Positions 14,553-20,709 of a DNA stretch of 22,575 bases are shown here, piece by piece. The position numbers and the translations under genes were made by a program. The stretch covers positions 1 to 22,575 of IMG/VR virus record IMGVR_UViG_3300042301_005288; one strand, given 5' to 3'. Position 1 is the first letter of the stretch. Every line of letters starts with the position of its first letter. The notes below the pieces were generated by a model. The model did not search any database. It was not told where the DNA came from and saw only the letters and a program-made list of their open reading frames with translations. This stretch comes from a virus.

Positions 14553-14954
14553 ATGAGAATGTATTTTTTTGTAATGGGAAATTTGTCAGGACGGCAACAA
14601 GGGATTCAAGCGGGTCATGCTGCTGTTGAGTATTCACGGCATGCAGCTGACCGTGTTGAAGGATATGAGCAATATGCCGAATTTGCTGATGACCATAAGA
14701 CGTTCATCTTACTTGACGGGGGAGGTAGTCAGGATATGCCTATGCGCGCGCGTGAATTGCGATCGCTTAACATCAAGACTGCCTCATTTTATGAACCTGA
14801 CTTGAATAACTCTCTATCCGCAATCGCATTCATTCTTCCAGAAGAAATTTATGGCATCGACTTAGCTGATCCTGGGGGTGAAGGCGACGAGAGTAATCTT
14901 CGTCGTTACGCTATCAAATCATACATCTCAAAATTCCGACTCGCATCAAACTAA
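14553..14954 (+). CDS. Pth2/PTRHD1-like peptidyl-tRNA hydrolase family protein
   Basis: A 133-residue protein from ATG 14553. I chose this over an in-frame ATG at 14496 because the upstream part overlaps the previous gene and lacks domain similarity. MYFFVMGNLSGRQQGIQAGHAAVEYS matches the strand and helix of the Pth2 fold, in which xxGKxxAQxxHAA is the signature. HKTFILLDGG corresponds to the second strand and FYEPDLNNSLSAIAFIL to the acidic substrate-side strand. The second lysine-type motif of cellular Pth2 (GKG) is replaced by SGRQQG. It would release peptides from stalled peptidyl-tRNA, but the changed residue leaves activity open. It is close to the CCA-adding enzyme, so a tRNA-care theme is plausible. 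Confidence 0.65.
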   Translation: MRMYFFVMGNLSGRQQGIQAGHAAVEYSRHAADRVEGYEQYAEFADDHKTFILLDGGGSQDMPMRARELRSLNIKTASFYEPDLNNSLSAIAFILPEEIYGIDLADPGGEGDESNLRRYAIKSYISKFRLASN

Positions 14955-14963
14955 AAATACATT

Positions 14964-15203
14964 ATGAAACTGACATTTAAAACTAACACCGAATATCAAA
15001 ACGCAAAAACTCTTCTTGGAGGAAATGGTTATCAGTTCGCCTATTACATCGATGAACGCGAAATTCGTTTTTACACCACTGGATCTTTTCTCGATGCTGT
15101 AGCCTCAATTGGCGAAATTGGAATCCGCGAGGATACTCATTACTCCGTCGATTCTGAAGGATACCGCATGTCTGCTCTTGAGAACGGGTGGTCCGCCGGA
15201 TAA
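14964..15203 (+). CDS. small hypothetical protein, 79 aa
   Basis: No family is recognised. The pattern is alternating strand and helix: MKLTFKTNTEYQNAKTLL, FAYYIDEREIRFYTTG, then SFLDAVASIGEIGI. This beta-alpha-beta order is like many small phage regulators but has no diagnostic residue. It starts after AATACATTATG without a Shine-Dalgarno sequence. It is the last gene of the P6 operon; a terminator begins 12 nt downstream. Confidence 0.65.
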   Translation: MKLTFKTNTEYQNAKTLLGGNGYQFAYYIDEREIRFYTTGSFLDAVASIGEIGIREDTHYSVDSEGYRMSALENGWSAG

Positions 15204-15214
15204 ATCCTAATTTT

Positions 15215-15255
15215 CACAAAAATCTGAACTTTTTTCGGATTTTGTGCATTTTTTT
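15215..15255 (+). terminator. intrinsic terminator before the repeat-gene array
   Basis: The left arm CACAAAAATCTG (15215-15226) pairs with CGGATTTTGTG (15236-15246) with one bulged A and one G-T pair, followed by ATTTTTTT at 15248-15255. Promoter P7 starts 2 nt later, as at the 11917 terminator. Confidence 0.75.
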
Positions 15256-15256
15256 G

Positions 15257-15285
15257 TTTACATTCCATGAAAAACCTGTTAAAAT
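15257..15285 (+). promoter_or_regulatory. promoter P7 of the HREDGPA gene array
   Basis: TTTACA 15257-15262, a 17-bp spacer, and TAAAAT 15280-15285. The spacer end and -10 (CCTGTTAAAATAATTCTG) match P8 rather than P3-P6, so two sub-types of the promoter exist. The leader is CTGTAAGGAAACCACCG, then ATG 15310. I see no further promoter inside the array, so all seven repeat genes probably depend on this one. Confidence 0.8.
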
Positions 15286-15309
15286 AATTCTGTAAGGAAA
15301 CCACCGAAT

Positions 15310-15702
15310 ATGACTCCAGTATACATTAACATCGGCAAATATGGCGACAAGCATTACTACAAGGACAAAGCAATGACGATACATCATCGTGAAGACGGTC
15401 CTGCGGTTGAATACCCCGATGGAGATAAATCTTGGTACATCAATGGAAAACTTCATCGTGAAGATGGTCCTGCGGTTGAATATGCCGATGGAGGTAAAGC
15501 TTGGTTCATCGATGGAAAACGCCATCGTGAAGACGGTCCTGCAATTGAATTTGCCAATGGACGTAAAGCTTGGTACATCGATGGAGTTTCACTAAGTGAA
15601 CGAGAATTCCTCAAGCGAACTGCTCCAGAAATCGTCTTGACGATGGACGAGATTGCATCTAAGTTTGGGATTGAAGTGAGCAAGTTGAAGATCACTAAGT
15701 AA
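15310..15702 (+). CDS. HREDGPA repeat protein 1 (3 repeats)
   Basis: A 130-residue protein: an N-terminal cap (MTPVYINIGKYGDKHYYKDK…, 24-25 residues), three 23-residue repeats each opening HREDGPA and containing a W[YF]x[DN]GK turn, and a C-terminal cap with a VSLSEREFLKRTAPE linker and the helical TMDEIASKFGIEVSKLKITK. The repeats fit the MORN_2/YwqK-like beta-hairpin type. The N-cap (INIGKYGD) is identical to that of copy 5, while the linker resembles copies 3, 4 and 7. It has the promoter-proximal leader with AAGGAA and is the first gene of the array. The function is unknown. Confidence 0.85.
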   Translation: MTPVYINIGKYGDKHYYKDKAMTIHHREDGPAVEYPDGDKSWYINGKLHREDGPAVEYADGGKAWFIDGKRHREDGPAIEFANGRKAWYIDGVSLSEREFLKRTAPEIVLTMDEIASKFGIEVSKLKITK

Positions 15703-15739
15703 GTAAGTAAGGAACACGAAACGAACACTAAAACACATT

Positions 15740-16270
15740 ATGACTCCAGTATACATTATCATCAACGAATACAGAAGTAAGCATTACTACAAGGACAAAG
15801 CAATGACGATACATCATCGTGAAGACGGTCCTGCAATTGAACATGCCAATGGAGGTAAAGTTTGGTACGTCAATGGAAAACTTCATCGTGAAGATGGTCC
15901 TGCTATTGAATATGCCGATGGAGGTAAAGAATGGTACTCTAATGGAAAACGCCATCGTGAAGACGGTCCTGCGGCTGAATACGCTAATGTAGGTAAATTT
16001 TGGTACGTCGATGGAAAACTTCATCGTGAAGACGGTCCTGCAATTGAATTTGCCGGTGGACATAAAGAATGGTACGTCGATGGAAAACTTCATCGTGAAG
16101 ACGGTCCTGCGGTTGAATATGCCGATGGGAGTAAATTTTGGTATCTCGATGGAGTGGAACACGATGAACAAGAATTCCTCAAGCGAACTGCTCCAGAAAT
16201 CGTCTTGACGATGGACGAAATTGCTGCTAAGTTTGGTATCGAAGTTAGCAAGCTAAAGATCACTAAGTAA
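15740..16270 (+). CDS. HREDGPA repeat protein 2 (5 repeats)
   Basis: A 176-residue protein of the same family, with five repeats. Its N-cap is unique in having INEYRSKHYY. Repeat 3 has lost the conserved glycine (ANVGK in place of ADGGK). The linker VEHDEQEFLKRTAPE differs from copy 1, and the C-cap has EIAAKFG where all others have EIASKFG. The gap before it (AAGTAAGTAAGGAACACG, then CACTAAAACACATT) carries no promoter. Confidence 0.85.
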   Translation: MTPVYIIINEYRSKHYYKDKAMTIHHREDGPAIEHANGGKVWYVNGKLHREDGPAIEYADGGKEWYSNGKRHREDGPAAEYANVGKFWYVDGKLHREDGPAIEFAGGHKEWYVDGKLHREDGPAVEYADGSKFWYLDGVEHDEQEFLKRTAPEIVLTMDEIAAKFGIEVSKLKITK

Positions 16271-16293
16271 GTAAGGAACCCAAAACGAACATT

Positions 16294-16824
16294 ATGACTC
16301 CAGTATACATTATCATCAACGAATACGGAAACAAGTATTACTACAAGGACCAAGCAATGACGATACGCCATCGTGAAGATGGTCCTGCGGTTGAACTTGC
16401 CGGTGGAGATAAATCTTGGTTCATCGATGGAAAACTTCATCGTGAAGACGGTCCTGCAATTGAATACGCCGATGGAGGTAAAGAATGGTACGTCGATGGA
16501 AAACTTCATCGTAAAGATGGTCCTGCAATTGAATATGCCGATGGGAGTAAAGTTTGGTACGTCGATGGAAAACGCCATCGTGAAGACGGTCCTGCAATTG
16601 AATATGCCAGTGGAGGTAAATCTTGGTTCGTCAATGGAAAACGCCATCGTGAAGATGGTCCTGCAGTTGAACTTGCCGGTGGACATAAAGAATGGTACGT
16701 CGATGGAGTTTCACTAAGTGAACAAGAATTCCTCAAGCGAACTGCTAAAGAAATCGTCTTGACAATGGACGAGATTGCATCTAAGTTTGGGATTGAAGTG
16801 AGCAAGCTAAAGATCACTAAGTAA
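16294..16824 (+). CDS. HREDGPA repeat protein 3 (5 repeats)
   Basis: A 176-residue member with five repeats. The N-cap reads INEYGNKYYYKDQAM, with two changes found in no other copy. Repeat 3 opens HRKDGPA, the only break in the HRED motif in the array. The linker is VSLSEQEFLKRTAKE and the end KLKITK. The gene lies 23 nt after copy 2 (gap AAGGAACCCAAAACGAACATT). Confidence 0.85.
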   Translation: MTPVYIIINEYGNKYYYKDQAMTIRHREDGPAVELAGGDKSWFIDGKLHREDGPAIEYADGGKEWYVDGKLHRKDGPAIEYADGSKVWYVDGKRHREDGPAIEYASGGKSWFVNGKRHREDGPAVELAGGHKEWYVDGVSLSEQEFLKRTAKEIVLTMDEIASKFGIEVSKLKITK

Positions 16825-16854
16825 GGAACCCAAAACGAACACGAAACGAACATT

Positions 16855-17316
16855 ATGACTCCAGTATACATTATCATCGGCAAATACGGAAACAAGCATT
16901 ACTACAAGGACAAAGCAATGACGATACTTCATCGTGAAGATGGTCCTGCGGCTGAACATGCCAATGGATGTAAAGAATGGTACTCTAATGGAAAACATCA
17001 TCGTGAAGACGGTCCTGCGGTTGAATATGCCAATGGACATAAAGCTTGGTTCATCGATGGAAAACTTCATCGTGAAGATGGTCCTGCAGTTGAACTTGCC
17101 GGTGGACATAAAGAATGGTACGTCAATGGAAAACGCCATCGTGAAGACGGTCCTGCGGTTGAATATGCCGATGGACATAAAGCTTGGTTCATCGATGGAG
17201 TTTCACTAAGTGAACAAGAATTCCTTCTTAAAACCGCTAAAGAAATCGTCTTGACGATGGACGAGATTGCATCTAAGTTTGGGATTGAAGTGAGCAAGCT
17301 GAAGATCCAGAAGTAA
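16855..17316 (+). CDS. HREDGPA repeat protein 4 (4 repeats)
   Basis: A 153-residue member with four repeats. The N-cap IIIGKYGNKHYYKDKAMTIL is shared exactly with copy 7. The linker and C-cap are the second allele type, VSLSEQEFLLKTAKE… ending KLKIQK. The repeats end in K[HLR] before the next HRED, and one carries a rare cysteine (ANGCKEW). The stop codon opens a run of 11-bp direct repeats in the following gap. Confidence 0.85.
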   Translation: MTPVYIIIGKYGNKHYYKDKAMTILHREDGPAAEHANGCKEWYSNGKHHREDGPAVEYANGHKAWFIDGKLHREDGPAVELAGGHKEWYVNGKRHREDGPAVEYADGHKAWFIDGVSLSEQEFLLKTAKEIVLTMDEIASKFGIEVSKLKIQK

Positions 17317-17345
17317 CGAACACGAAACGAACACGAAACGAACAC
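17316..17345 (+). repeat. 11-bp tandem repeat between array genes 4 and 5
   Basis: The unit ACGAACACGAA occurs at 17316-17326 and 17327-17337, with a partial third copy at 17338-17345. Shorter versions of the same unit occur in the other gaps of the array (for example near 15710, 16840, 17900 and 18243). It overlaps the last base of the copy 4 stop codon. Such identical gaps could help unequal recombination between array genes. Confidence 0.75.
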
Positions 17346-17356
17346 TAAAACACATT

Positions 17357-17887
17357 ATGACTCCAGTATACATTAACATCGGCAAATATGGCGACAAGCA
17401 TTACTACAAGGACAAAGCAATGACGATACGCCATCGTGAAGACGGTCCTGCTATTGAACTTGCCGATGGAGGTAAATCTTGGTTCGTCAATGGAAAACGC
17501 CATCGTGAAGACGGTCCTGCGGCTGAAGATGCCGATGGACATAAAGAATGGTTCATCGATGGAAAACATCATCGTGAAGACGGTCCTGCAATTGAATATG
17601 CCGGTGGAGGTAAAGCTTGGTACTCCAATGGAAAACTTCATCGTGAAGACGGTCCTGCAATTGAATATGCCGATGGGAGTAAATTTTGGTTCGTCAATGG
17701 AAAACTTCATCGTGAAGACGGTCCTGCAGTTGAACATTCCGATGGAGGTAAAGAATGGTACGTCAATGGAGTGGAACACGGTGAACGAGAATTCCTCAAG
17801 CGAACTGCTAAAGAAATCGTCTTGACGATGGACGAGATTGCATCTAAGTTTGGCATTGAAGTGAGCAAGCTAAAGATCACTAAGTAA
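17357..17887 (+). CDS. HREDGPA repeat protein 5 (5 repeats)
   Basis: A 176-residue member with five repeats. The N-cap INIGKYGDKHYYKDKAM is the copy 1 type, but linker and C-cap (VEHGEREFLKRTAKE… KLKITK) are closer to copies 2 and 3. This is the clearest sign that N- and C-terminal caps have been exchanged between copies. Repeat 2 has the rare AEDADG variant and repeat 5 has VEHSDGG. Confidence 0.85.
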   Translation: MTPVYINIGKYGDKHYYKDKAMTIRHREDGPAIELADGGKSWFVNGKRHREDGPAAEDADGHKEWFIDGKHHREDGPAIEYAGGGKAWYSNGKLHREDGPAIEYADGSKFWFVNGKLHREDGPAVEHSDGGKEWYVNGVEHGEREFLKRTAKEIVLTMDEIASKFGIEVSKLKITK

Positions 17888-17921
17888 GTAAGGAACCCAA
17901 AACGAACACGAAACGAACATT

Positions 17922-18245
17922 ATGACTCCAGTATACATTATCATCAACGAATACGGAAACAAGCATTACTACAAGGACAAAGCAATGACGATACGCCATC
18001 GTGAAGACGGTCCTGCGGTTGAACTTGCCGATGGGAGTAAAGCTTGGTACTCTAATGGAAAACGCCATCGTGAAGATGGTCCTGCGGTTGAATACCCCGA
18101 TGGACATAAAGTTTGGTATCTCGACGGAGTGAAACACGGTGAACAAGAATTCCTTCTTAAAACCGCTAAAGAAATCGTCTTGACGATGGACGAGATTGCA
18201 TCTAAGTTTGGGATTGAAGTGAGCAAGCTCAAGATCCAGAAGTAA
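17922..18245 (+). CDS. HREDGPA repeat protein 6 (2 repeats)
   Basis: The shortest member: 107 residues with two repeats. The N-cap INEYGNKHYYKDKAMTIR is close to copy 3. The linker VKHGEQEFLLKTAKE and end KLKIQK follow the second C-cap allele. The two repeats are separated by exactly 69 bp like all others, so removal of repeats has kept the frame. The gap before it is AAGTAAGGAACCCAAAACG, then ACGAAACGAACATT. Confidence 0.85.
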   Translation: MTPVYIIINEYGNKHYYKDKAMTIRHREDGPAVELADGSKAWYSNGKRHREDGPAVEYPDGHKVWYLDGVKHGEQEFLLKTAKEIVLTMDEIASKFGIEVSKLKIQK

Positions 18246-18274
18246 CGAACCCGAAACAAACACTAAAACACATT

Positions 18275-18736
18275 ATGACTCCAGTATACATTATCATCGG
18301 CAAATACGGAAACAAGCATTACTACAAGGACAAAGCAATGACGATACTTCATCGTGAAGATGGTCCTGCAGTTGAACTTGCCGGTGGACATAAAGAATGG
18401 TACGTCAATGGAAAACGCCATCGTGAAGACGGTCCTGCGGTTGAATATGCCGATGGAGGTAAAGCTTGGTTCATCGATGGAAAACGCCATCGTGAAGACG
18501 GTCCTGCGGTTGAACTTGCCAGTGGAGGTAAAGAATGGTACGTCAATGGAAAACGCCATCGTGAAGACGGTCCTGCGGTTGAACTTGCCGATGGATGTAA
18601 AGCTTGGTTCATCGATGGAGTTTCACTAAGTGAACAAGAATTCCTTCTTAAAACCGCTAAAGAAATCGTCTTGACGATGGACGAAATTGCATCTAAGTTT
18701 GGGATTGATGTAAGCAAGCTAAAGATCTCTAAGTAA
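18275..18736 (+). CDS. HREDGPA repeat protein 7 (4 repeats)
   Basis: The last member: 153 residues with four repeats. The N-cap is identical to copy 4 (IIIGKYGNKHYYKDKAMTIL), and its first repeat (AVELAGGHKEWYVNGKR) is identical to the third repeat of copy 4, which points to recent duplication or gene conversion. The C-cap is the VSLSEQEFLLKTAKE type but ends FGIDVSKLKISK, a variant seen only here. Unrelated genes follow after 22 nt. Confidence 0.85.
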   Translation: MTPVYIIIGKYGNKHYYKDKAMTILHREDGPAVELAGGHKEWYVNGKRHREDGPAVEYADGGKAWFIDGKRHREDGPAVELASGGKEWYVNGKRHREDGPAVELADGCKAWFIDGVSLSEQEFLLKTAKEIVLTMDEIASKFGIDVSKLKISK

Positions 18737-18758
18737 GGAACTCTGATAAAATAAAAAT

Positions 18759-19106
18759 ATGAATCGTACAAGTAAACTATCTAGGCTTTTTAAATTCTTC
18801 TGGATGTCTCAAGCTGAACCTGATGAGACATGGGATAAACTATTGAATCTCCTGATTGATAAAGGAACTGTTACAAAAGTAGATAACTTCACAATTACAT
18901 TCGACAACGCCTTTACTGTTTGGACCTCCAATCACCCATACGCTAGTGGAATCCTTTATGTGTACAAAGGTAAGTACACTGACGAGAGACTACACTGCTC
19001 TAAGGCAACTAAAATTCGACTAGAGGATTTTTATTACAAATATCTAGAAGATACAAAAGCTCAAAGTTATGTAGAGAAAGAACTAAAGATCTATAAGAAC
19101 AAGTAA
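18759..19106 (+). CDS. hypothetical protein, 115 aa
   Basis: No recognised family. It has a basic N-terminus (NRTSKLSRLFKFFW), a helix (PDETWDKLLNLLIDKG), then a strand-rich middle (VTKVDNFTITFDNAFTVW, GILYVYKGKY) and a charged helical end (LEDTKAQSYVEKELKIYKNK). The stretch RLFKFFWM is hydrophobic but too short for a membrane helix. It starts after GATAAAATAAAAATATG without a Shine-Dalgarno sequence, 22 nt after the repeat array. Confidence 0.65.
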   Translation: MNRTSKLSRLFKFFWMSQAEPDETWDKLLNLLIDKGTVTKVDNFTITFDNAFTVWTSNHPYASGILYVYKGKYTDERLHCSKATKIRLEDFYYKYLEDTKAQSYVEKELKIYKNK

Positions 19107-19137
19107 GAACCAAAGGAACACCAATATAATAAACAAG

Positions 19138-19689
19138 ATGAAACTAATGAAACTAATGACAATCGTTGTGGCTGCTCTTATGCTGCCTTCGTGTATTGAA
19201 GAAACCCAGCCAAGTAATGCCAGCGGCAGTGTCTCAAAGAAGACTGTTGAGGTATCAACTGATGCTGATGGTTGGACTGTAGAACAGAAGAATATTGCTG
19301 AACGACTCAAGCGTGATAATGTCGCTGGAGCAATCAAGCATCTGTATGTGATTAGTCCTTATAGTGGTCAGGTGATTCTGTATTCCACCGTGAAAGGTAA
19401 GGTCACTTCATCTGGTAAGCGACTAACTCCTACAAGTGTATCAGCGGGTGCTTGGGAGTATGTCAACAGTCCTCATAGTGGTATGGGTGTCAATATTAAC
19501 GGGCAGACAAAATACACATCAGAAGTGCTACAAGATGATGGCTCTTATGGCAGTTCATGTGAATACATTTATTGGTTCAGCTCTAAGGGAACTTTCCATA
19601 GTCACTTCTTCACTGGTGGACAAATCATCCATGTTTCTGATCAACCAATTGCTGTAAAGAACATCACTCTTAACCTCGAAGACCGCTAA
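19138..19689 (+). CDS. phage lipoprotein 1
   Basis: A 183-residue protein with a signal peptide MKLMKLMTIVVAALMLPSC. The lipobox L-P-S-C puts the lipidated cysteine at 19. The mature part starts with a Ser/Thr-rich linker (EETQPSNASGSVSKKT) followed by a strand-rich domain (KHLYVISPYSGQVILYST, SSCEYIYWFSSKG, TFHSHFFTGGQIIHVSD). It would be anchored in the host envelope. The 5' end carries a 9-bp tandem repeat (ATGAAACTA twice, then ATG), so starts at 19138 and 19147 are both possible. AAAGGAA lies more than 15 nt upstream of both. It is followed after 1 nt by a second lipoprotein gene. Superinfection exclusion is a common job of phage lipoproteins, but there is no direct evidence here. Confidence 0.75.
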   Translation: MKLMKLMTIVVAALMLPSCIEETQPSNASGSVSKKTVEVSTDADGWTVEQKNIAERLKRDNVAGAIKHLYVISPYSGQVILYSTVKGKVTSSGKRLTPTSVSAGAWEYVNSPHSGMGVNINGQTKYTSEVLQDDGSYGSSCEYIYWFSSKGTFHSHFFTGGQIIHVSDQPIAVKNITLNLEDR

Positions 19690-19690
19690 T

Positions 19691-20155
19691 ATGAAAACCG
19701 TTGTATATATTTTTCTCTCTCTGGTAGCATGTACTGTCATCATTGGATGTAGTATCCTGAGTAAAGGATGTTCTTATGTTGGCAAGGCAACTGCTGTCGT
19801 TGAACAACAACTAGATCCGGCTCTTCTCTTGAAGAAGTATGAATGGTTCAAAAATGTAGCAGCAGAATGTGATAAGAAACTTGCTGATGTTCAGGTTTAT
19901 AAGTCCCGTCTCACTAGTATGGAGAAGTCCTATGAAGGCACCTCTCGTAAGGATTGGGATCGAACTGATAAAGAACAGTTTAATCTATGGGAGCAAGAAG
20001 TTGCGGGTGTCGTTGCCAGTTATAACAGCCTAGCTGCTGAATATAATGCAGCCATGTCCAAGATCAACTATGCCTTTACCAATATCGGATCTCTCCCAAA
20101 GGGAGCAGCTGAACCATTGCCGCGAGAGGTGCGATCATATACTCTTTCCTTTTAA
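19691..20155 (+). CDS. phage lipoprotein 2 with coiled-coil body
   Basis: A 154-residue protein. Residues 1-20 form a signal peptide ending VIIGC, with the lipidated cysteine at 20. After GCSYVGKATAV comes a long helical region: VEQQLDPALLLKKYEWFKN, CDKKLADVQVYKSRLTSMEKS, the WDRTDKEQFNLWEQEVAG segment, and VVASYNSLAAEYNAAMSKINYAF. From memory the 'LLKKYEWFK … SYNSLAAEYNAAMSK' pattern recurs in small phage and bacterial lipoproteins of unknown function. It is adjacent to lipoprotein 1 (1 nt gap), so the pair may act together at the inner or outer membrane. A strong terminator follows 26 nt downstream. Confidence 0.75.
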   Translation: MKTVVYIFLSLVACTVIIGCSILSKGCSYVGKATAVVEQQLDPALLLKKYEWFKNVAAECDKKLADVQVYKSRLTSMEKSYEGTSRKDWDRTDKEQFNLWEQEVAGVVASYNSLAAEYNAAMSKINYAFTNIGSLPKGAAEPLPREVRSYTLSF

Positions 20156-20181
20156 AAGAACTCTTAAGAGCTAAATCATCG

Positions 20182-20210
20182 AGGCGTATCCCCTCCGATA
20201 CGCCTTTTTT
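20182..20210 (+). terminator. strong intrinsic terminator after the lipoprotein genes
   Basis: A perfect 9-bp GC-rich stem AGGCGTATC (20182-20190) / GATACGCCT (20197-20205), a 6-nt loop CCCTCC, and six T at 20205-20210. Just upstream at 20161-20170 is the palindrome CTCTTAAGAG. The T-rich block before promoter P8 begins about 20 nt downstream. Confidence 0.92.
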
Positions 20211-20264
20211 GTCTGAAAATTTTGGAAAAAAATGAACTTTTTTTGGATTTTATGCATTTTCTTG

Positions 20265-20293
20265 TTTACATTCGTCTAAAAACCTGTTAAAAT
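20265..20293 (+). promoter_or_regulatory. promoter P8 with T-rich upstream block
   Basis: TTTACA 20265-20270, a 17-bp spacer, and TAAAAT 20288-20293, followed by AATTCTGTAAGGAAACCACC and ATG 20316. The upstream block (GAACTTTTTTTGGATTTTATG) matches the one before P7 but no longer makes a clear hairpin, so that block may be kept for promoter strength rather than only for termination. Confidence 0.8.
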
Positions 20294-20315
20294 AATTCTG
20301 TAAGGAAACCACCAC

Positions 20316-20492
20316 ATGTCGAACCTCGATTCCCTGCTTCCCGATTCTCTCGAACTTCTTGCAATGTTTGAAACCGCCGCTGCAATCGCAGCAGCAGCTT
20401 ATGCCGAAGAAGAGGATTCGCTCGAACTCGCTTTTCAAAAAGCTGCGAGTTCCGCAACGGTTGATTACATTATCTCTAACAAGAATCGCTAA
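20316..20492 (+). CDS. small alanine-rich acidic protein, 58 aa
   Basis: ATG 20316 lies 10 nt after the leader AAGGA of promoter P8, the same arrangement as at 3776 and 12016. The 58-residue product reads MSNLDSLLPDSLELLAMF…, then an alanine-rich helix (ETAAAIAAAAYAEEED) and a second helix (SLELAFQKAASSATVDYI), ending NKNR. It is acidic and probably two helices. No family recognised. Its promoter position marks it as a likely highly expressed early product. Confidence 0.75.
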   Translation: MSNLDSLLPDSLELLAMFETAAAIAAAAYAEEEDSLELAFQKAASSATVDYIISNKNR

Positions 20493-20496
20493 TACC

Positions 20497-20709
20497 ATGA
20501 CTGACCAACCACAATTTGATCGTGAACGCCACGGCGGACTATTTGACCGAGGCAGCGCTGATGCTTATTACCGCCGCGCTTTTTCCCCTCACTGGTATCC
20601 ACAAGGCACTGGTCGCGGTGAAGCCGTCATCAATCTGACAAGTGAGGAAATTGAAGAATACCGCAAAGGCTTCCAATACCAAGAATCAACCGGAGAATTT
20701 AAGTACTGA
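20497..20709 (+). CDS. small hypothetical protein, 70 aa
   Basis: The frame is open further upstream, but the upstream part overlaps the 58-residue gene. ATG 20497, 4 nt after that gene's stop, is the natural start. The product (MTDQPQFDRERHGGLFDRG…) is rich in charged and aromatic residues. The pattern FDRERHGGLFDRGSADAYYRR and EEYRKGFQYQESTGEFKY resembles small phage proteins with DRGxxDxYYxR, seen from memory and without known function. Its TGA shares one base with the next ATG. Confidence 0.7.
   Translation: MTDQPQFDRERHGGLFDRGSADAYYRRAFSPHWYPQGTGRGEAVINLTSEEIEEYRKGFQYQESTGEFKY

Larger units (their letters stand above)
15310..18736 (+). repeat. array of 28 exact 69-bp repeats in seven paralogous genes
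   Basis: The seven genes hold 3, 5, 5, 4, 5, 2 and 4 repeats. Protein length is always 61 plus 23 times the repeat number (107, 130, 153 or 176 residues). Within the unit, H-R-E-D-G-P-A (positions 1-7), E9, G13, K15, W17, G21 and K22 are nearly fixed (K22 becomes V in the last repeat of each gene), while positions 8, 10-12, 14, 16, 18-20 and 23 vary among a small set of residues. DNA identity between units is high, and variants reappear in different genes. Confidence 0.9.

Noticed and set aside
15310-18736. CRISPR array or tandem non-coding satellite
   Set aside because: The repeats are coding, adjoin without spacers and are interrupted by stop codons and start codons at regular cap boundaries.
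15214-18771. Long open frames on the minus strand and in the +1 frame across the repeat array
   Set aside because: The 69-bp unit is a multiple of three and happens to lack stops in several frames, so every other frame is open as a by-product. Only the + frame with HREDGPA has constant caps, regular starts and a promoter.
19118-19140. TATAAT-like sequence before lipoprotein 1 as a promoter
   Set aside because: TATAAT is present near 19123 but there is no TTTACA or TTGACA at 16-18 bp upstream and no shared leader.
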